Part shown: positions 47,425 to 60,106 of the stretch, piece after piece
Position numbering within the stretch: the stretch's first letter is position 1
How the letters are laid out: the number at the start of each line of letters is the position of its first letter
NCBI RefSeq assembly: GCF_004886325.1
Contig: NZ_QXFN01000003.1
Span: forward strand, 124,001-188,000
Reading direction: 5' to 3'
Length of the DNA stretch: 64,000 bases
Source of the DNA: Cellulomonas telluris
Lineage (GTDB): Bacteria; Actinomycetota; Actinomycetes; Actinomycetales; Cellulomonadaceae
The notes under the pieces: model-generated
What the model was told of the DNA's origin: nothing
The model's database searches: none
What the model saw: only the letters and a program-made list of their open reading frames with translations
Program-made: the position numbers and the translations under genes

Positions 47425-48293
47425 GCGCCGAGCACCGCCCCGAGAAGCGCCCGGCGGAGGGCGAGGCCGCCGTGCCGGCCGGGGAGAAGGCGGACGCCGC
47501 GGCGGCCGTCAAGCCCGGCGAGGGCACGACCGCCCCCGCCGCCGCGGTCGCGCAGCAGACGTCGGCCGCGGCGCTGGAGGCCGGGTCGCAGAACGTGCGC
47601 GGCGACGTCGACCTGGCGACGGCGCGCACGCCGCTGGAGATCGTGGACGTGCGCACCGGCATGTTCGGCGCGACGGGCTCGGGCGACACGTCCGGCTACG
47701 GCGGGCTCGTGCGCACGATCGCGATGCCCGGCGCGAGCGAGCGTCCCTACGGGGGCTGGTTCGACGAGGTCGTCGACGTGCTGACCGAGGTCCTCGACGA
47801 GTCCGGCACGGGCTTCGCGAACGCCGTCGAGTACGTGACGGTGGACCGCGAAGAGCTGACGCTGCACGTGCGGCGCGAGCACGTCGTCGAGGTGGCCCGG
47901 GCGCTGCGCGACGACCCTGACCTGCGGTTCGAGCTCAGCCTGGGCGTGAGCGGCGTGCACTTCCCGCACGAGACGGGCCGCGAGCTGCACGCCGTCTACC
48001 ACGTGGTGTCGGTGACGCACGGGCGTCGGCTGCGGTTCGAGGTCGCGGTGGCCGAGGCGGACCCGCACGTCCCGTCGACCACGTCGGTCTACCCGGCCAA
48101 CGACTGGCACGAGCGCGAGACCTGGGACTTCTTCGGGATCGTCTTCGACGGCCACCCCGGGCTCGCGCGGATCGAGATGCCCGACGACTGGCCGGGCCAC
48201 CCGCAGCGCAAGGACTACCCCCTCGGGGGCATCCCGGTCGAGTACAAGGGCGCCTCCGTGCCGCCCCCGGACCAGCGGAGGTCGTACAGCTGA
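47421..48293 (+). CDS. nuoC: NADH-quinone oxidoreductase subunit C
   Basis: This 290-aa hydrophilic subunit of the connecting arm has the core domain (about 95-250), with [19 protein letters not shown] and the family signature [20 protein letters not shown]. An Ala/Glu/Pro-rich N-terminal extension of about 80 residues precedes it and is likely disordered. GTG overlaps the nuoB stop (GTGA), and TGATG joins it to nuoD. Confidence 0.95.
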   Translation: MSAEHRPEKRPAEGEAAVPAGEKADAAAAVKPGEGTTAPAAAVAQQTSAAALEAGSQNVRGDVDLATARTPLEIVDVRTGMFGATGSGDTSGYGGLVRTIAMPGASERPYGGWFDEVVDVLTEVLDESGTGFANAVEYVTVDREELTLHVRREHVVEVARALRDDPDLRFELSLGVSGVHFPHETGRELHAVYHVVSVTHGRRLRFEVAVAEADPHVPSTTSVYPANDWHERETWDFFGIVFDGHPGLARIEMPDDWPGHPQRKDYPLGGIPVEYKGASVPPPDQRRSYS

Positions 48294-49648
48294 TGGCCGC
48301 CCCCCACACCGCCCCCCACGCGACGGCGCACGTCGTCGACGACCAGACCACCGACGTCCCGACGTTCGAGGCGTCCGGCGGCGACTGGTCGGACATCGCC
48401 GAGGAGGCCGCCCGCCTCGGCGAGGAGCGCATCGTCGTCAACATGGGCCCGCAGCACCCGTCCACCCACGGCGTGCTGCGGCTCATGCTCGAGATCGACG
48501 GCGAGACCGTCACCGAGGCCCGGGCCGGCATCGGCTACCTGCACACGGGCATCGAGAAGAACATGGAGTACCGCACCTGGACCCAGGGCGTGACGTTCTG
48601 CACCCGCATGGACTACGTCGCCCCGCTGTTCCAGGAGGTCGGGTACTGCCTGGCCGTCGAGAAGCTGCTCGGCATCACCGACGACGTGCCCGAGCGGGCC
48701 ACGGTCATCCGGGTGCTCATGATGGAGCTCAACCGGATCTCGTCCCACCTGGTCTGCCTCGCGACGGGCGGCAACGAGCTCGGCGCCACGACGATCATGA
48801 CCGTCGGCTTCACCGCCCGCGAGCAGGTGCTCCAGGTCTTCGAGCTCATCACGGGCCTGCGCATGAACCACGCGTACATCCGCCCCGGCGGCGTCGCGCA
48901 GGACGTGCCCCCCGGCGCGATCGACTCGGTCCGCGAGGCGCTGACGCAGATGCGGCACTACTTCCGCCAGCTCGAGGACCTCATGCTGGCCAACCCGATC
49001 CTGCAGGCCCGCCTCAAGGACGTCGGCTCGCTCAACCTCGCCGCGTGCATGGCCCTCGGGATCACGGGGCCCGTGCTGCGCTCCACGGGCCTGCCGTACG
49101 ACGTGCGCAAGGCGGCGCCGTACTGCGGCTACGAGACGTACGACTTCGACGTGCCGGTGAACGACGGCGCCGACTCCTGGTCGCGCGTGCTGCTGCGCAT
49201 GGAGGAGTGCTACCAGTCCATGCGGATCGTCGAGCAGTGCCTCGACCGCCTCGCGGCGCTGCCCGCGGGTGGCGTGATGGTGCACGACAGGAAGATCGCG
49301 TGGCCGGCGCAGCTGGCCATCGGCACCGACGGCATGGGCAACTCGCTCGGGCACATCAAGGAGATCATGGGCACCTCCATGGAGGCCCTGATCCACCACT
49401 TCAAGCTGGTGACCGAGGGCTTCCGGGTGCCGGCCGGCCAGGTGTTCCAGTCGGTCGAGCACCCGCGGGGCGAGCTGGGTGTGCACCTGGTCTCCGACGG
49501 CGGGACGAAGCCGTACCGGGCGCACTTCCGCGACCCGTCGTTCAACAACCTGCAGGCCGTCTCGATGATGTGCGAGGGCGGGCAGGTGGCCGACGTCGTC
49601 GTCGCCGTCGCGTCGCTCGACCCGGTGCTGGGAGGGGTGGACCGCTGA
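48293..49648 (+). CDS. nuoD: NADH-quinone oxidoreductase subunit D
   Basis: This 451-aa 49-kDa-type subunit forms the quinone pocket with NuoB. Landmarks are [22 protein letters not shown] (quinone-site His), [26 protein letters not shown] and [14 protein letters not shown]. The C-terminal [17 protein letters not shown] completes the family pattern. The length is normal. It shares single-base stop/start overlaps with both neighbours. Confidence 0.96.
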   Translation: MAAPHTAPHATAHVVDDQTTDVPTFEASGGDWSDIAEEAARLGEERIVVNMGPQHPSTHGVLRLMLEIDGETVTEARAGIGYLHTGIEKNMEYRTWTQGVTFCTRMDYVAPLFQEVGYCLAVEKLLGITDDVPERATVIRVLMMELNRISSHLVCLATGGNELGATTIMTVGFTAREQVLQVFELITGLRMNHAYIRPGGVAQDVPPGAIDSVREALTQMRHYFRQLEDLMLANPILQARLKDVGSLNLAACMALGITGPVLRSTGLPYDVRKAAPYCGYETYDFDVPVNDGADSWSRVLLRMEECYQSMRIVEQCLDRLAALPAGGVMVHDRKIAWPAQLAIGTDGMGNSLGHIKEIMGTSMEALIHHFKLVTEGFRVPAGQVFQSVEHPRGELGVHLVSDGGTKPYRAHFRDPSFNNLQAVSMMCEGGQVADVVVAVASLDPVLGGVDR

Positions 49649-50607
49649 TGTCCGTCGAGCACGAGGTCCCCGGGGCGGGTCGCGTCGCGGGCGCCCGCCA
49701 CGCCACGGGGTACGACGAGGCGACGCGCGAGCGCCTCGCCGCCGACGCTGCCGCGATCATGGCCCGCTACCCGCAGGAGCGGTCGGCCCTGCTGCCGATG
49801 CTGCACCTGGTGCAGTCCGAGGACGGCTACGTCAGCCCCCGCGGCATCGCGTTCTGCGCGGCGCAGCTGGGCCTGAGCACGGCCGAGGTGTCCGCGGTCG
49901 CGACGTTCTACACGCAGTTCAAGCGCCACCCGAACGGCACGTACACGGTGGGTGTCTGCACGAACACGCTGTGCGCGGTCATGGGCGGCGACGCGATCTG
50001 GGAGGAGCTCACCGAGCACCTCGGGATCGACCACGACGAGACCACCGAGGACGGCGCGATCACGCTCGAGCGCATCGAGTGCAACGCGGCCTGCGACTAC
50101 GCCCCGGTCGTGATGGTCAACTGGGAGTTCTTCGACGACCAGACGCCGGACTCGGCGCGCGACGTCGTCGACCGGCTGCGCGCCGGCGAGCGGGTCGCCC
50201 CGACGCGCGGGGCGTCGTCGGTCTGCTCCTTCAAGGAGATGAGCCGCGTGCTCGCCGGGTTCCCCGACGGGCGCGCGGACGAGGGCGTCGGCGCGGGCCC
50301 CGCGACGCTGCGGGGCACGCTCCTGGCCAAGGAGAAGGGCTGGCGCGCCCCCGACTTCCCCGACGTCGCGCACGTCGAGGGGCAGGTCTCGCCGTCGGGC
50401 GGTGCGCCGGCCGCGCAGGCCCAGCCCGAGGAGACGAAGCCCGCAGCGACCGGCGCCGGCCCGACGCCGGCCGGCCAGCAGCCCGGGGCCGACCCCAAGG
50501 TCGGCGCCGAGGAGTCCAGCGCCCAGCGCCCCGCGACGACGCCGTCCGACACGTCGGCCGAGGGTCAGCAGCGCCGGCAGCGCACCGACGACGCGAAGGA
50601 GTCGTGA
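49648..50607 (+). CDS. nuoE: NADH-quinone oxidoreductase subunit E with C-terminal extension
   Basis: This 319-aa thioredoxin-like subunit binds the 2Fe-2S cluster N1a through Cys104, Cys109 (VGVCTNTLC) and Cys145, Cys149 (ECNAACDY). The conserved core ends near residue 235. The remaining 80 or so residues are an Ala/Pro/Gln/Glu-rich tail not found in E. coli NuoE. The coding frame begins at the ATG overlapping the nuoD stop. Confidence 0.95.
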   Translation: MSVEHEVPGAGRVAGARHATGYDEATRERLAADAAAIMARYPQERSALLPMLHLVQSEDGYVSPRGIAFCAAQLGLSTAEVSAVATFYTQFKRHPNGTYTVGVCTNTLCAVMGGDAIWEELTEHLGIDHDETTEDGAITLERIECNAACDYAPVVMVNWEFFDDQTPDSARDVVDRLRAGERVAPTRGASSVCSFKEMSRVLAGFPDGRADEGVGAGPATLRGTLLAKEKGWRAPDFPDVAHVEGQVSPSGGAPAAQAQPEETKPAATGAGPTPAGQQPGADPKVGAEESSAQRPATTPSDTSAEGQQRRQRTDDAKES

Positions 50608-51941
50608 TGACGACCCTGGCACCCGTGCTGTCCGCGCACTGGGACGCGGACCGGTCCTGGACCCTGGCGACCTACGAGGACAACGGCGGCTACCGCGGCC
50701 TGCGCCGCGCGCTGAACATGCAGGCCGCCGACGTCGTGACGATGGTCAAGGAGTCGGGGCTGCGCGGCCGCGGCGGCGCCGGCTTCCCGACGGGCATGAA
50801 GTGGGGCTTCCTGCCCCCGCCGGACGGCGGCCCGCGCTACCTCGTCGTCAACGCGGACGAGTCCGAGCCCGGGACGTGCAAGGACATCCCGCTGATGATG
50901 GCGAACCCGCAGTCGCTCGTGGAGGGCGTCGCCATCACCTCGTACGCCATCGGCTGCCACCACGCGTTCATCTACGTGCGCGGCGAGGTGCTGCACGTGT
51001 ACCGCCGCATGCTGCGGGCGGTCGAGGAGGCGTACGCGGCGGGGTACCTGGGCAAGGATGTCCTCGGCTCGGGCTTCGACCTCGACGTGACGGTGCACGC
51101 CGGCGCCGGCGCCTACATCTGCGGCGAGGAGACGGCGCTGCTCGACTCCCTCGAGGGCCTGCGCGGGCAGCCGCGGCTCAAGCCGCCGTTCCCCGCGGTG
51201 GCCGGCCTGTACGCGCGGCCGACCGTCGTCAACAACGTCGAGTCCGTCGCCTCCGTGCCGGGCATCCTCGTGGGCGGCGCGCAGTGGTTCACCTCGATGG
51301 GCACCGAGCGCTCGGCCGGTCACGGCCTGTTCTCGCTGTCGGGGCACGTGCAGCGGCCCGGCCAGTACGAGGCGCCGCTCGGCATCACGCTGCGCGAGCT
51401 GCTCGACATGGCCGGCGGCGTCCGCGAGGGCCACGAGCTGAAGTTCTGGACGCCCGGCGGGTCGTCGACGCCGATCTTCACCGCCGAGCACCTCGACGTG
51501 CCGCTCGACTACGAGTCCGTGGGCAAGGCGGGGTCGATGCTCGGCACGCGCGCGCTGCAGATCTTCGACGAGACGGTGTCGGTGGTGCGCGCGGTGACGC
51601 GGTGGATGGCCTTCTACAAGCACGAGTCGTGCGGCAAGTGCACGCCGTGCCGCGAGGGCACGTTCTGGCTGCTGCAGGTGCTGCAGCGGCTCGAGGCCGG
51701 CCAGGGCACGAGCGGGGACATCGACCTCCTGCTCGACCTGTGCGACAACATCCTGGGCCGCTCGTTCTGCGCGCTCGGCGACGGGGCGACGAGCCCCGTC
51801 ACGAGCGCCGTGAAGTACTTCCGGGAGGAGTTCGAGGCGGGCACGCACACGCCCGCGGACGTGCTCTTCCCGCCGGAGCGCAGCGCGCTGTTCCAGTACA
51901 CGCCGCGTCGTCGCACGCAGCTCGCGGGGGTGCACGCATGA
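50607..51941 (+). CDS. nuoF: NADH-quinone oxidoreductase subunit F
   Basis: This 444-aa subunit oxidises NADH with FMN and 4Fe-4S cluster N3. The nucleotide loop is [16 protein letters not shown], with [12 protein letters not shown] and [14 protein letters not shown] nearby. N3 is held by Cys342, Cys345 and Cys348 (SCGKCTPC) and Cys388 (RSFCALGD). Translation probably starts at ATG 50607, overlapping the nuoE stop; a GTG sits one codon before. Confidence 0.96.
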   Translation: MTTLAPVLSAHWDADRSWTLATYEDNGGYRGLRRALNMQAADVVTMVKESGLRGRGGAGFPTGMKWGFLPPPDGGPRYLVVNADESEPGTCKDIPLMMANPQSLVEGVAITSYAIGCHHAFIYVRGEVLHVYRRMLRAVEEAYAAGYLGKDVLGSGFDLDVTVHAGAGAYICGEETALLDSLEGLRGQPRLKPPFPAVAGLYARPTVVNNVESVASVPGILVGGAQWFTSMGTERSAGHGLFSLSGHVQRPGQYEAPLGITLRELLDMAGGVREGHELKFWTPGGSSTPIFTAEHLDVPLDYESVGKAGSMLGTRALQIFDETVSVVRAVTRWMAFYKHESCGKCTPCREGTFWLLQVLQRLEAGQGTSGDIDLLLDLCDNILGRSFCALGDGATSPVTSAVKYFREEFEAGTHTPADVLFPPERSALFQYTPRRRTQLAGVHA

Positions 51942-54625
51942 CCATCACGACCCCGAACCGGCGCACCGACGCGTCGGCGGACACCACGCCGCTCGTCCCG
52001 GCGGCGCCGCCCGTGCGCGAGCCGGAGCCCGAGGCGACCGTCACCTTCGAGATCGACGGCCTCGAGACGACCGTGCCCAAGGGCACCCTCGTGATCCGTG
52101 CCGCCGAGCGCCTCGGCATCCAGATCCCGCGGTTCTGCGACCACCCGCTCCTGGCCCCGGCCGGCGCGTGCCGCCAGTGCCTCGTCGAGGTGTGGGCGCC
52201 GGGCCGCGACGGCAACCTGGCGAAGATGCCCAAGCCGCAGGCCTCGTGCACGCTCGAGGCGACGCCGGGCATGCAGGTGAAGACGCAGCACACGTCGCCC
52301 GAGGCCGACAAGGCCCAGCACGGCGTCATGGAGCTGCTGCTCATCAACCACCCGCTCGACTGCCCCGTGTGCGACAAGGGCGGCGAGTGCCCCCTGCAGA
52401 ACCAGGCGATGAGCAACGGCCGCGCGACGACGCGGTTCGTCGACGTCAAGCGCACGTTCCCCAAGCCGATCGCGGTGTCGACGCAGGTGCTGCTCGACCG
52501 CGAGCGGTGCGTGCTGTGCCAGCGGTGCACGCGGTTCTCCGAGGAGGTCGCGGGCGACGTCTGGATCGACCTGCAGAAGCGCGGCGCGCAGCAGCAGATC
52601 GGCACGTTCGACACCGAGGTGCTCGGCTTCGCCGGCGAGACGCCGGTCGGCGCGGCGACGCTCGACACGAGCGGGCGGCCGTTCTCGTCCTACTTCTCCG
52701 GCAACACCGTGCAGATCTGCCCCGTCGGCGCGCTGACGTCCGCGGCCTACCGGTTCCGCGCCCGGCCGTTCGACCTCGTGTCGACGCCGGGGATCGCGGA
52801 GCACGACAGCAACGGATCGGCGATCCGCGTGGACCACCGCCGGGGCGTCGTGCTGCGCCGCCTCGCCGGCGAGGACCCCGCCGTCAACCAGGAGTGGGTG
52901 ACGGACAAGGACCGCTTCGCGTTCCGCTGGCAGTCCGCCGCCGACCGGATCACGACCCCGATGGTGCGGCGGCCGCAGGGCGACGGCACGCGCGGCCCGC
53001 TCGAGCCGTGCAGCTGGGTCGAGGCGCTCGACACCGCGGCCGTCGGCCTGCAGGCGGCGGTCGAGGCCGGCGCCGGGGTCGGCGTGCTGCCGGGCGGGCG
53101 CCTCACGCTCGAGGACGCGTACGCGTACGCCAAGCTCGCGCGCGTCGCGCTGCGCACCAACGACGTGGACCACCGGGCGCGCCCGCACTCCGCGGAGGAG
53201 GAGGCGTTCCTCGGGCACGTCGTCGCGGGGCGCACGCTCACGGTGACGTTCGCGGACCTCGTCGCGGCGCCGACCGTGCTGTGCGTCGCGTACGAGCCCG
53301 AGGAGGAGGGCGGCATCGTCTTCCTGCGGCTGCGCGACCGTGTGGTCGCGGGGCGCACGCGCGTGCTGTCGGTCGCGCCGCTCGCGAGCCGCGGGCTCGA
53401 GCGGCTCGACGCGACGCTGCTGCCGGCCGCACCCGGGACGGAGCCGGAGGTGCTCGACGCGATCGAGGCCGAGGCGGGCGAGCCGCTGCTCGCCGACGCC
53501 GCGACGGCGCTGGCCGCGGAGGGCGCCGTGGTGCTCGTCGGTGAGCGCGCCGCCGAGGTGCCGGGCCTGCTGTCGGCGGTCCTGCGGCTGGCGGAGCGCA
53601 CGGGCGCGCGGCTCGCCTGGGTGCCGCGGCGCGCCGGTGAGCGCGGCGCCGTCGAGGCGGGGACGCTGCCGGGCCTCCTGCCCGGGGGCCGCCCCGTCGC
53701 CGACCCGTCGGCACGCGTCGACATGGCGACGGTGTGGGGCGTCGACGAGCTGCCCGCCACGCCCGGCCGCAGCGCCGACGAGATCCTCGCCGCCGCCGCG
53801 GAGCGCCGGATCGGCGCGCTCGTGGTCGGCGGCGTCGACCCCGCGGACCACGCCGACCCGCGCCTGGCCCGCGCGGCCCTCGACACCGTGCCGTTCCTCG
53901 TCTCGCTCGAGGTCCGCGCGTCCGAGGTGACCGACCGGGCGGACGTGGTGCTGCCGGTCGCGCCGCCCGTCGAGAAGCCCGGCACGTTCGTCACCTGGGA
54001 GGGGCGTCCGCGCCCGTTCGCCCAGGCCCTGACGAGCACGTCGATGGCCGACCACCGGGTCCTCGACCTGCTCGCCGACGCCCTGGGCGTCGAGCTGGGC
54101 ACCGGGTCGCTGGCCGCGGTGCACGCCGAGCTCGACCAGCTCGGCGGGTGGGACGGCGCGCGGCTGCCGGCGCCGGACGTCGCCGTCGCGGAGCCGGCCC
54201 CGGTCCCGCCGGGGCACGCCGTGCTCGCGACGTGGCACCAGCTGCTGGACGCGGGCCGGCTGCAGGACGGCGAGCCGTACCTCGCCGGCACGGCCAAGCG
54301 GCCGCTCGCCCGGGTGTCCGCCGCGACGGCGGCGGCGGTCGGGGTGGCCGACGGCGGCGCGCTCGAGGTCGCCACCGACCGCGGCACGCTCACGCTGCCC
54401 GTGCAGGTGACCGACATGCCGGACCACGTGGTCTGGCTGCCGACCAATGCGCGCGGCTGCGCCGTGCGGGACGTGCTGGGCGCGGGCACCGGGACGGTCG
54501 TCCGCCTCGCGGCGGGCCGCGCGGACGTCACGACGCGGGCGGCCGCGCCCTCGACGGGCCCGGTGACCGGCGACACGGCCGACGCGGTGTCCGGCGTGCG
54601 GATCGACGAGGGGGAGCGGGCATGA
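51938..54625 (+). CDS. nuoG: NADH-quinone oxidoreductase subunit G
   Basis: This 895-aa molybdopterin-oxidoreductase-like subunit has an N-terminal 2Fe-2S site (Cys67, Cys78, Cys81, Cys104). A His/Cys 4Fe-4S site (His138, Cys142, Cys145, Cys151) and another 4Fe-4S site (Cys191, Cys194, Cys197, Cys261) follow. The off-path cluster N7 site found in some bacterial NuoG reads [10 protein letters not shown] here (286-295) with Thr322 at the fourth position, so its ligands are missing. The C-terminal domains look complete but divergent. ATGA overlaps join it to nuoF and nuoH. Confidence 0.95.
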   Translation: MTITTPNRRTDASADTTPLVPAAPPVREPEPEATVTFEIDGLETTVPKGTLVIRAAERLGIQIPRFCDHPLLAPAGACRQCLVEVWAPGRDGNLAKMPKPQASCTLEATPGMQVKTQHTSPEADKAQHGVMELLLINHPLDCPVCDKGGECPLQNQAMSNGRATTRFVDVKRTFPKPIAVSTQVLLDRERCVLCQRCTRFSEEVAGDVWIDLQKRGAQQQIGTFDTEVLGFAGETPVGAATLDTSGRPFSSYFSGNTVQICPVGALTSAAYRFRARPFDLVSTPGIAEHDSNGSAIRVDHRRGVVLRRLAGEDPAVNQEWVTDKDRFAFRWQSAADRITTPMVRRPQGDGTRGPLEPCSWVEALDTAAVGLQAAVEAGAGVGVLPGGRLTLEDAYAYAKLARVALRTNDVDHRARPHSAEEEAFLGHVVAGRTLTVTFADLVAAPTVLCVAYEPEEEGGIVFLRLRDRVVAGRTRVLSVAPLASRGLERLDATLLPAAPGTEPEVLDAIEAEAGEPLLADAATALAAEGAVVLVGERAAEVPGLLSAVLRLAERTGARLAWVPRRAGERGAVEAGTLPGLLPGGRPVADPSARVDMATVWGVDELPATPGRSADEILAAAAERRIGALVVGGVDPADHADPRLARAALDTVPFLVSLEVRASEVTDRADVVLPVAPPVEKPGTFVTWEGRPRPFAQALTSTSMADHRVLDLLADALGVELGTGSLAAVHAELDQLGGWDGARLPAPDVAVAEPAPVPPGHAVLATWHQLLDAGRLQDGEPYLAGTAKRPLARVSAATAAAVGVADGGALEVATDRGTLTLPVQVTDMPDHVVWLPTNARGCAVRDVLGAGTGTVVRLAAGRADVTTRAAAPSTGPVTGDTADAVSGVRIDEGERA

Positions 54626-55995
54626 GCCGCGTGCTCGGGGTGCTGCCGGCGGCCGTCGGGGACGGCGCGCAGGCCGGCGTGGCGGCCGACTTCAGCCAGG
54701 ACGTCTTCTGGGTGTGGCTGCTCAAGGCGGTGGCGATCATCGTCTTCCTGCTGACGAGCGTGCTCGTCGCCATCTGGTTCGAGCGCAAGGTCGTCGCGCG
54801 CATGCAGGTGCGCCCCGGCCCGAACGTGCACGGCCCGTTCGGCCTGCTGCAGTCGCTCGCGGACGCGATGAAGCTCCTGGTCAAGGAGGACGTCACCGTC
54901 AAGGCGGCCGACAAGCTCGTCTACATCGTCGCGCCGATGATCGCGGTGTTCTGCTCGCTGCTCGTCTACGCGGTCATCCCGTTCGGGCCCGAGGTCAGCA
55001 TCTTCGGCGTCGTGACGCCGCTGCAGCTCACCGACTTCCCCGTCGCGACGCTGTACATCCTCGCGTGCGCGTCGGTCGGCGTGTACGGGATCGTGCTGGG
55101 CGGCTGGTCCTCGAACTCGACGTACCCGCTGCTCGGCGGCGTGCGGTCCACGGCCCAGGTCATCTCCTACGAGCTGGCGATGGGCCTGTCGCTGGTCAGC
55201 GTCTTCCTCATGGCCGGGTCGATGTCGACGTCGCAGATCGTCGACTCCCAGACGCAGGTGTGGTGGTTCCTGCCGCTGCTGCCGGCGTTCGTCATCTACC
55301 TCGTGTCGATGGTCGGCGAGACGAACCGCCTCCCGTTCGACCTGCCCGAGGCCGAGGGTGAGCTCGTGTCCGGGTACATGACCGAGTACTCGTCGATGAA
55401 GTTCGCGTGGTTCTTCCTCGCCGAGTACATCAACATGCTGAACGTCTCGGCCGTCGCGACGACGCTGTTCCTCGGCGGCTGGCGCGCCCCGTTCCTCCCG
55501 GCCGACAGCTTCCTGCAGCAGGGCTGGTGGCCCGTGCTGTGGTTCCTCGCGAAGGTCTGGTTCTTCATGTTCCTGTTCGTGTGGATCCGCGGGTCGGTCC
55601 TGCGCTTCCGCTACGACCAGTTCATGAAGATCGGCTGGAAGGTGCTCATCCCCGCGGCCCTCGTGTGGGTCGTCGCGGTCGCGCTCGTCCAGGCCGTGCG
55701 CCGGCTGTGGGACGTCGACCTGCGCACGACGCTGTTCGTCCTCGCCGGTCTCGTGGTGGTCGGCCTGGTCGTGTCGTTCCTGGTGCCCGAGAAGAAGCCG
55801 GAGCCCGAGGCCGCGCGCGCCGAGCCCGAGCCGTTCGACCCGTTCGCGAACGGGTACCCCGTCCCGCCCCTGCCCGGTCAGGTGCTCCCGCCGTCGCCGC
55901 GCGCCCAGCGCCGGCTCGCGGCCGGCGCGACCGACGCGGGGACGTCCGAGAGCCCGTCCGGGCCCGAGACCCCGCTGGAGGTGCGCGGTGGCTGA
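54622..55995 (+). CDS. nuoH: NADH-quinone oxidoreductase subunit H
   Basis: This 457-aa membrane subunit forms the quinone entry channel with about eight helices. Conserved loops are [48 protein letters not shown] and [24 protein letters not shown]. The last 70 residues are a hydrophilic, Pro/Glu-rich tail on the cytoplasmic side, longer than in E. coli. ATG overlaps the nuoG stop, and nuoI begins inside its end. Confidence 0.96.
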   Translation: MSRVLGVLPAAVGDGAQAGVAADFSQDVFWVWLLKAVAIIVFLLTSVLVAIWFERKVVARMQVRPGPNVHGPFGLLQSLADAMKLLVKEDVTVKAADKLVYIVAPMIAVFCSLLVYAVIPFGPEVSIFGVVTPLQLTDFPVATLYILACASVGVYGIVLGGWSSNSTYPLLGGVRSTAQVISYELAMGLSLVSVFLMAGSMSTSQIVDSQTQVWWFLPLLPAFVIYLVSMVGETNRLPFDLPEAEGELVSGYMTEYSSMKFAWFFLAEYINMLNVSAVATTLFLGGWRAPFLPADSFLQQGWWPVLWFLAKVWFFMFLFVWIRGSVLRFRYDQFMKIGWKVLIPAALVWVVAVALVQAVRRLWDVDLRTTLFVLAGLVVVGLVVSFLVPEKKPEPEAARAEPEPFDPFANGYPVPPLPGQVLPPSPRAQRRLAAGATDAGTSESPSGPETPLEVRGG

Positions 55996-56764
55996 GCGCA
56001 GGAAGAAGCCGACGGGCGACGTCGAGCGCGCACCGCGCGGCGGCGAGGTCGCCCGCCCGGACGAGGGGTACGAGTCGCTCATCGAGCCGCGGTCCGGGCT
56101 GTCCGCGCTGCTCGCACCCGTCGGCGGGTTCGGCGTGACGCTGTCGAACATGTTCCGCCCGACCGTGACGGAGCAGTACCCGCGGGAGAAGGTGCCGACC
56201 AAGCCCCGCTACCACGGGCGGCACCAGCTCAACCGGTACGCCGACGGCCTCGAGAAGTGCATCGGCTGCGAGCTGTGCGCGTGGGCGTGCCCGGCGGACG
56301 CGATCTACGTCGAGGGCGCGGACAACACGCCCGAGGCGCAGTTCTCGCCGGGGGAGCGGTACGGCCGCGTCTACCAGATCAACTACCTGCGCTGCATCTT
56401 CTGCGGGCTGTGCATCGAGGCGTGCCCGACGCGCGCCCTGACGATGACGAACGAGTACGAGCTCGCCGGGCCGACGCGCGCCGGGATGATCTGGGAGAAG
56501 CAGGACCTGCTCGCGCCGCTGCGCGAGGGCCAGCTCGCCGCGCCGCACCCGATGGTCGAGGGCACCACCGACACCGAGTACTACCGCGGCGAGGTCACGG
56601 GCGTGACGCCGGAGCAGGTCGCGTGGGTCGCCGAGCACCGCCCGGACGACCCGACGCTGCCGCAGAACGCGGAGAAGGGGGCCACGGTGCCCGACCACGG
56701 CACGACGCGGCTCGAGCAGCAGGCGATCACCGCCGCTGCACGGCGGCAGGGAGGTGCCCGGTGA
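55988..56764 (+). CDS. nuoI: NADH-quinone oxidoreductase subunit I
   Basis: This 258-aa ferredoxin-type subunit carries two 4Fe-4S clusters (N6a, N6b). The ligands are [12 protein letters not shown] (Cys91, 94, 97, 101) and [12 protein letters not shown] (Cys136, 139, 142, 146). A basic, variable N-terminal stretch of about 50 residues precedes the core. GTG 55988 overlaps the nuoH stop by eight bases, and nuoJ overlaps its own stop as GTGA. Confidence 0.96.
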   Translation: MAERRKKPTGDVERAPRGGEVARPDEGYESLIEPRSGLSALLAPVGGFGVTLSNMFRPTVTEQYPREKVPTKPRYHGRHQLNRYADGLEKCIGCELCAWACPADAIYVEGADNTPEAQFSPGERYGRVYQINYLRCIFCGLCIEACPTRALTMTNEYELAGPTRAGMIWEKQDLLAPLREGQLAAPHPMVEGTTDTEYYRGEVTGVTPEQVAWVAEHRPDDPTLPQNAEKGATVPDHGTTRLEQQAITAAARRQGGAR

Positions 56765-57801
56765 CGGGTGCGTTCGCGGCGGTGCACGCCGCCCTGCCCA
56801 CGGTCGCGACGGCCGTGCCGACGGCCCTCGCCGAGACGGGGCGCACGAGCACGGCGGAGGCGGTGCTGTTCTGGGTGCTGGCCCCGGTCATGGTGCTCGC
56901 GGCGCTCGGCCTGCTGTTCGCCCGCAAGGCCGTGCACGCCGCGCTCGCCGTGGTCGTCGTGATGATCTCGCTGGCGTTCCTGTACGTCGCGCAGGAGGCG
57001 CCGTTCCTCGGCGTCGTGCAGGTCGTCGTGTACACCGGCGCGGTCATGATGCTGTTCCTCTTCGTCCTCATGCTCGTGGGCGTCGACCGGTCCGACTCGC
57101 TCGTGGAGACCATCCGCGGGCAGCGGTGGATCGGCGTGCTGGCCGGCGCCGGCCTCGGCGTCGTGCTGGCCGGCGTCGTCGGCCGCGCGACGTACCCGGC
57201 CGCGCAGGGGCTGGTCGAGGCGAACGCCGACTCCAACCCGATCGGGATCGCCCGGCTGGTGTTCGGCGAGCACGTGCTCGCCCTCGAGGTCGTCGGGTGC
57301 CTGCTCGTCGTCGCGGCGCTGGGCGCGCTCGTGCTCACGCACCGGCGCCGCCTCGCGCCGCGCATCGGGCAGCGCGAGCTCGCCGAGCGGCGCGTGCGCG
57401 AGGGCGCGAACCTCGCGCCGCTGCCCGCGCCCGGCGTCTACGCGCGGCACAACGCGATGGACGTGCCCGCGCTCGACCCCGACGGCCGGCCGCTCGAGCA
57501 CTCGGTGCCGCGCGTCCTGCGCGTGCGGGGCCAGGAGGCCGACGCGCGCGAGTACGCCGCCCGCATCGACCGCGTGCTCGCCGGCGGGTGGGCCAACGGC
57601 GCTGGGTCCTTCACGTCCGCCACCGGGGACGGCCCGCCGCTCGGCGCCCGCGCCCTGGCCCGCGACGCGGCCGGCAAGGACGACGACCGGCCCGAGGACG
57701 CCCCCGGCGGCGCCGACGCCCCGGACGAGCCCAGCGCGGCGAGCGCGGACGCGCACACCGCCGACGGCGACGAGCTGCGCGACGAGGAGGTCCGCCGGTG
57801 A
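56761..57801 (+). CDS. nuoJ: NADH-quinone oxidoreductase subunit J with long tail
   Basis: This 346-aa subunit has the five-helix core (about 30-205), with [26 protein letters not shown], the conserved third-helix segment. A hydrophilic tail of about 140 residues follows, rich in Ala, Asp, Arg and Pro, far longer than in E. coli NuoJ (184 aa). The tail probably lies in the cytoplasm. GTGA overlaps join it to nuoI and nuoK. Confidence 0.94.
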   Translation: MTGAFAAVHAALPTVATAVPTALAETGRTSTAEAVLFWVLAPVMVLAALGLLFARKAVHAALAVVVVMISLAFLYVAQEAPFLGVVQVVVYTGAVMMLFLFVLMLVGVDRSDSLVETIRGQRWIGVLAGAGLGVVLAGVVGRATYPAAQGLVEANADSNPIGIARLVFGEHVLALEVVGCLLVVAALGALVLTHRRRLAPRIGQRELAERRVREGANLAPLPAPGVYARHNAMDVPALDPDGRPLEHSVPRVLRVRGQEADAREYAARIDRVLAGGWANGAGSFTSATGDGPPLGARALARDAAGKDDDRPEDAPGGADAPDEPSAASADAHTADGDELRDEEVRR

Positions 57802-58097
57802 CGCTCACCCACTACCTGGTGCTGGCTGCGATCCTGTTCGCGATCGGTGCCACCACGGTCCTGCTGCGGCGCAACGCGATCATCGTGTTCATGGGTGTCG
57901 AGCTCATGCTCAACTCCACGAACCTGCTGCTCGTCACGTTCGCCCGCATGCACGGCGACCTCACCGGCCAGGTGCTCGCGTTCTTCGTCATGGTGGTCGC
58001 CGCGGCCGAGGTGGTCGTCGGGCTCGGCATCATCGTGTCGATCTTCCGGACCCGGCGCTCGGCCTCGGTCGACGACGTCAACCTGCTGAAGAGCTGA
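57798..58097 (+). CDS. nuoK: NADH-quinone oxidoreductase subunit K
   Basis: This 99-aa three-helix subunit carries the two buried Glu residues of its proton channel, in [15 protein letters not shown] and [15 protein letters not shown]. Length and motifs are standard. The GTG start overlaps the nuoJ stop. Confidence 0.96.
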   Translation: MTLTHYLVLAAILFAIGATTVLLRRNAIIVFMGVELMLNSTNLLLVTFARMHGDLTGQVLAFFVMVVAAAEVVVGLGIIVSIFRTRRSASVDDVNLLKS

Positions 58098-58107
58098 GGG
58101 GTCGCAC

Positions 58108-60087
58108 GTGCACACCCTGATGTCCCTGACGACCCCTGCCGTCGTCACCGCTGTCGAGGACGTCGTCGCGCCGGTCGCCTGGGACGGCGCGCGGCACGCG
58201 GCGTGGCTCGTCGTCGTGCCGCTCGTGTCCGCGGCGGTGCTGCTCCTGCTCGGCCGCCGCGCCGACCGCTGGGGCCACTGGCTCGGCGTCCTCGCGTCCG
58301 CCGCCTCGTTCGTGGTGGCGCTCGTGCTGTTCCTCGGCCTGCTCGGGCAGCCCGCCGAGCAGCGCGTGCACGACGTCTCGTTCGGCACGTGGGTCGACGC
58401 GGGTGCCCTCACCCTGGACGCCGGTCTGCGGGTCGACCCGCTGTCGCTGACGTTCGTGCTGCTCGTGACGTTCGTCGGCACGCTCATCCACGTCTACTCC
58501 GTGGCCTACATGGAGCACGACGTCGACCGGCGCCGGTTCTTCGCGTACCTGAACCTGTTCGTCGCGGCGATGCTCCTGCTCGTCCTCGCCGACTCCTACC
58601 TGCTGCTGTTCGTGGGCTGGGAGGGCGTGGGTCTCGCCTCGTACCTGCTCATCGGGTTCTGGAACCACAACACCGCGTACGCGGTCGCGGCGAAGAAGGC
58701 GTTCGTCGCCAACCGCGTCGGGGACGTCGGCCTCATCGTGGCGATGGGCCTGATGTTCGCGGCGTTCGGCGGCCTGGACTTCGCCACCGTGCACGCGGGC
58801 GTCGCGGGGGCCGACACGGGCGTGCTCACGCTGATCGGCCTGGCCCTGCTGCTCGCGGCCTGCGGGAAGTCGGCGCAGTTCCCGCTGCAGTCCTGGCTGG
58901 GCGACGCGATGGCCGGCCCCACGCCGGTGTCCGCCCTCATCCACGCGGCGACCATGGTGACGGCGGGCGTGTACCTCATCGTCCGGTCCGGCGAGGTGTA
59001 CGCCGCGGCACCGACGGCCCAGCTGGTCGTCGCGGTCGTCGGCGCGATCACGCTCCTGTTCGGGGCGATCGTCGGTTGCGCCAAGGACGACATCAAGAAG
59101 GCGCTGGCCGCCTCGACGATGTCGCAGATCGGCTACATGGTGCTCGCGGCGGGCCTCGGCCCCATCGGCTACGCGTTCGCGATCTTCCACCTCGTCACGC
59201 ACGGCTTCTTCAAGGCCGGCATGTTCCTGGGCGCCGGATCCGTCATGCACGGCATGGACGACCAGGTCGACATGCGGCGCTTCGGCGGCCTCGGCCGGTA
59301 CATGAAGATCACGTACGTCACGTTCATGGCCGGGTGGCTCGCGATCCTCGGGGTGTTCCCGTTCGCGGGCTTCTGGAGCAAGGACAAGATCATCGAGGCG
59401 GCCTTCGTGCCGGTCGACGGCGAGCCGTGGCGCGCCTGGGTGTTCGGCGGCATCGCGCTGCTGGGCGCCGGCATCACCGCGTTCTACATGTCGCGCCTGT
59501 TCTTCCTCACGTTCGAGGGGCAGAAGCGCTGGTCGGCCAAGCGCGACGGCAGCGCGCAGCACCCGCACGAGTCCCCGCTGCTCATGACCGTGCCGATGGT
59601 CGTGCTCGCGGTCGGCTCGGTCGGCCTGGGCTGGTTCCTGTCGAGCGCCGGGTTCGTCGAGTGGCTGGAGCCGTCGGTCGGGCACGCCGAGCACCACGAG
59701 CCGGTGCTGCCCGTGCCGGTCATCGTCGGCGCGACGCTCGCCGTCGTGCTCGTGGGCCTGGTGCTCGCCTGGCGGATGTACGCGGTGTCGACCGTGCCGG
59801 TGGCCCCGCCGCGCGGCACCGTCCTCACCCGTGCGGCGCGCCAGGACCTGTACCAGGACGTCGTCAACGACGCCGCGCTCGTCGACCCGGGCCGGTACCT
59901 CACGCGCTCCCTGGTCTACGGGGACAAGGCGGTCGTCGACGGCGCCGTGACGGGGCTGGGCAAGGTCACGGTCGGCGTGGGCGACGCGGTGCGGCGCGTG
60001 CAGACCGGGTACGCCCGGTCGTACGCCGCCTCGACCGTCGTCGGGCTGGTCGTGCTCACGGTCGTCGTGCTGGCCGTGCGCGGCTGA
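58108..60087 (+). CDS. nuoL: NADH-quinone oxidoreductase subunit L
   Basis: This 659-aa antiporter-like pump subunit is at the distal end of the membrane arm. Conserved features are [18 protein letters not shown] (helix 5 Glu), [31 protein letters not shown] and [40 protein letters not shown] and the Lys in FWSKDKI follow. The C-terminal amphipathic helix and last transmembrane segment are present. A GTG start is used, ten bases after nuoK. Confidence 0.95.
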   Translation: MHTLMSLTTPAVVTAVEDVVAPVAWDGARHAAWLVVVPLVSAAVLLLLGRRADRWGHWLGVLASAASFVVALVLFLGLLGQPAEQRVHDVSFGTWVDAGALTLDAGLRVDPLSLTFVLLVTFVGTLIHVYSVAYMEHDVDRRRFFAYLNLFVAAMLLLVLADSYLLLFVGWEGVGLASYLLIGFWNHNTAYAVAAKKAFVANRVGDVGLIVAMGLMFAAFGGLDFATVHAGVAGADTGVLTLIGLALLLAACGKSAQFPLQSWLGDAMAGPTPVSALIHAATMVTAGVYLIVRSGEVYAAAPTAQLVVAVVGAITLLFGAIVGCAKDDIKKALAASTMSQIGYMVLAAGLGPIGYAFAIFHLVTHGFFKAGMFLGAGSVMHGMDDQVDMRRFGGLGRYMKITYVTFMAGWLAILGVFPFAGFWSKDKIIEAAFVPVDGEPWRAWVFGGIALLGAGITAFYMSRLFFLTFEGQKRWSAKRDGSAQHPHESPLLMTVPMVVLAVGSVGLGWFLSSAGFVEWLEPSVGHAEHHEPVLPVPVIVGATLAVVLVGLVLAWRMYAVSTVPVAPPRGTVLTRAARQDLYQDVVNDAALVDPGRYLTRSLVYGDKAVVDGAVTGLGKVTVGVGDAVRRVQTGYARSYAASTVVGLVVLTVVVLAVRG

Positions 60088-60106
60088 GGCGGAGGAGACG
60101 AGAGAC

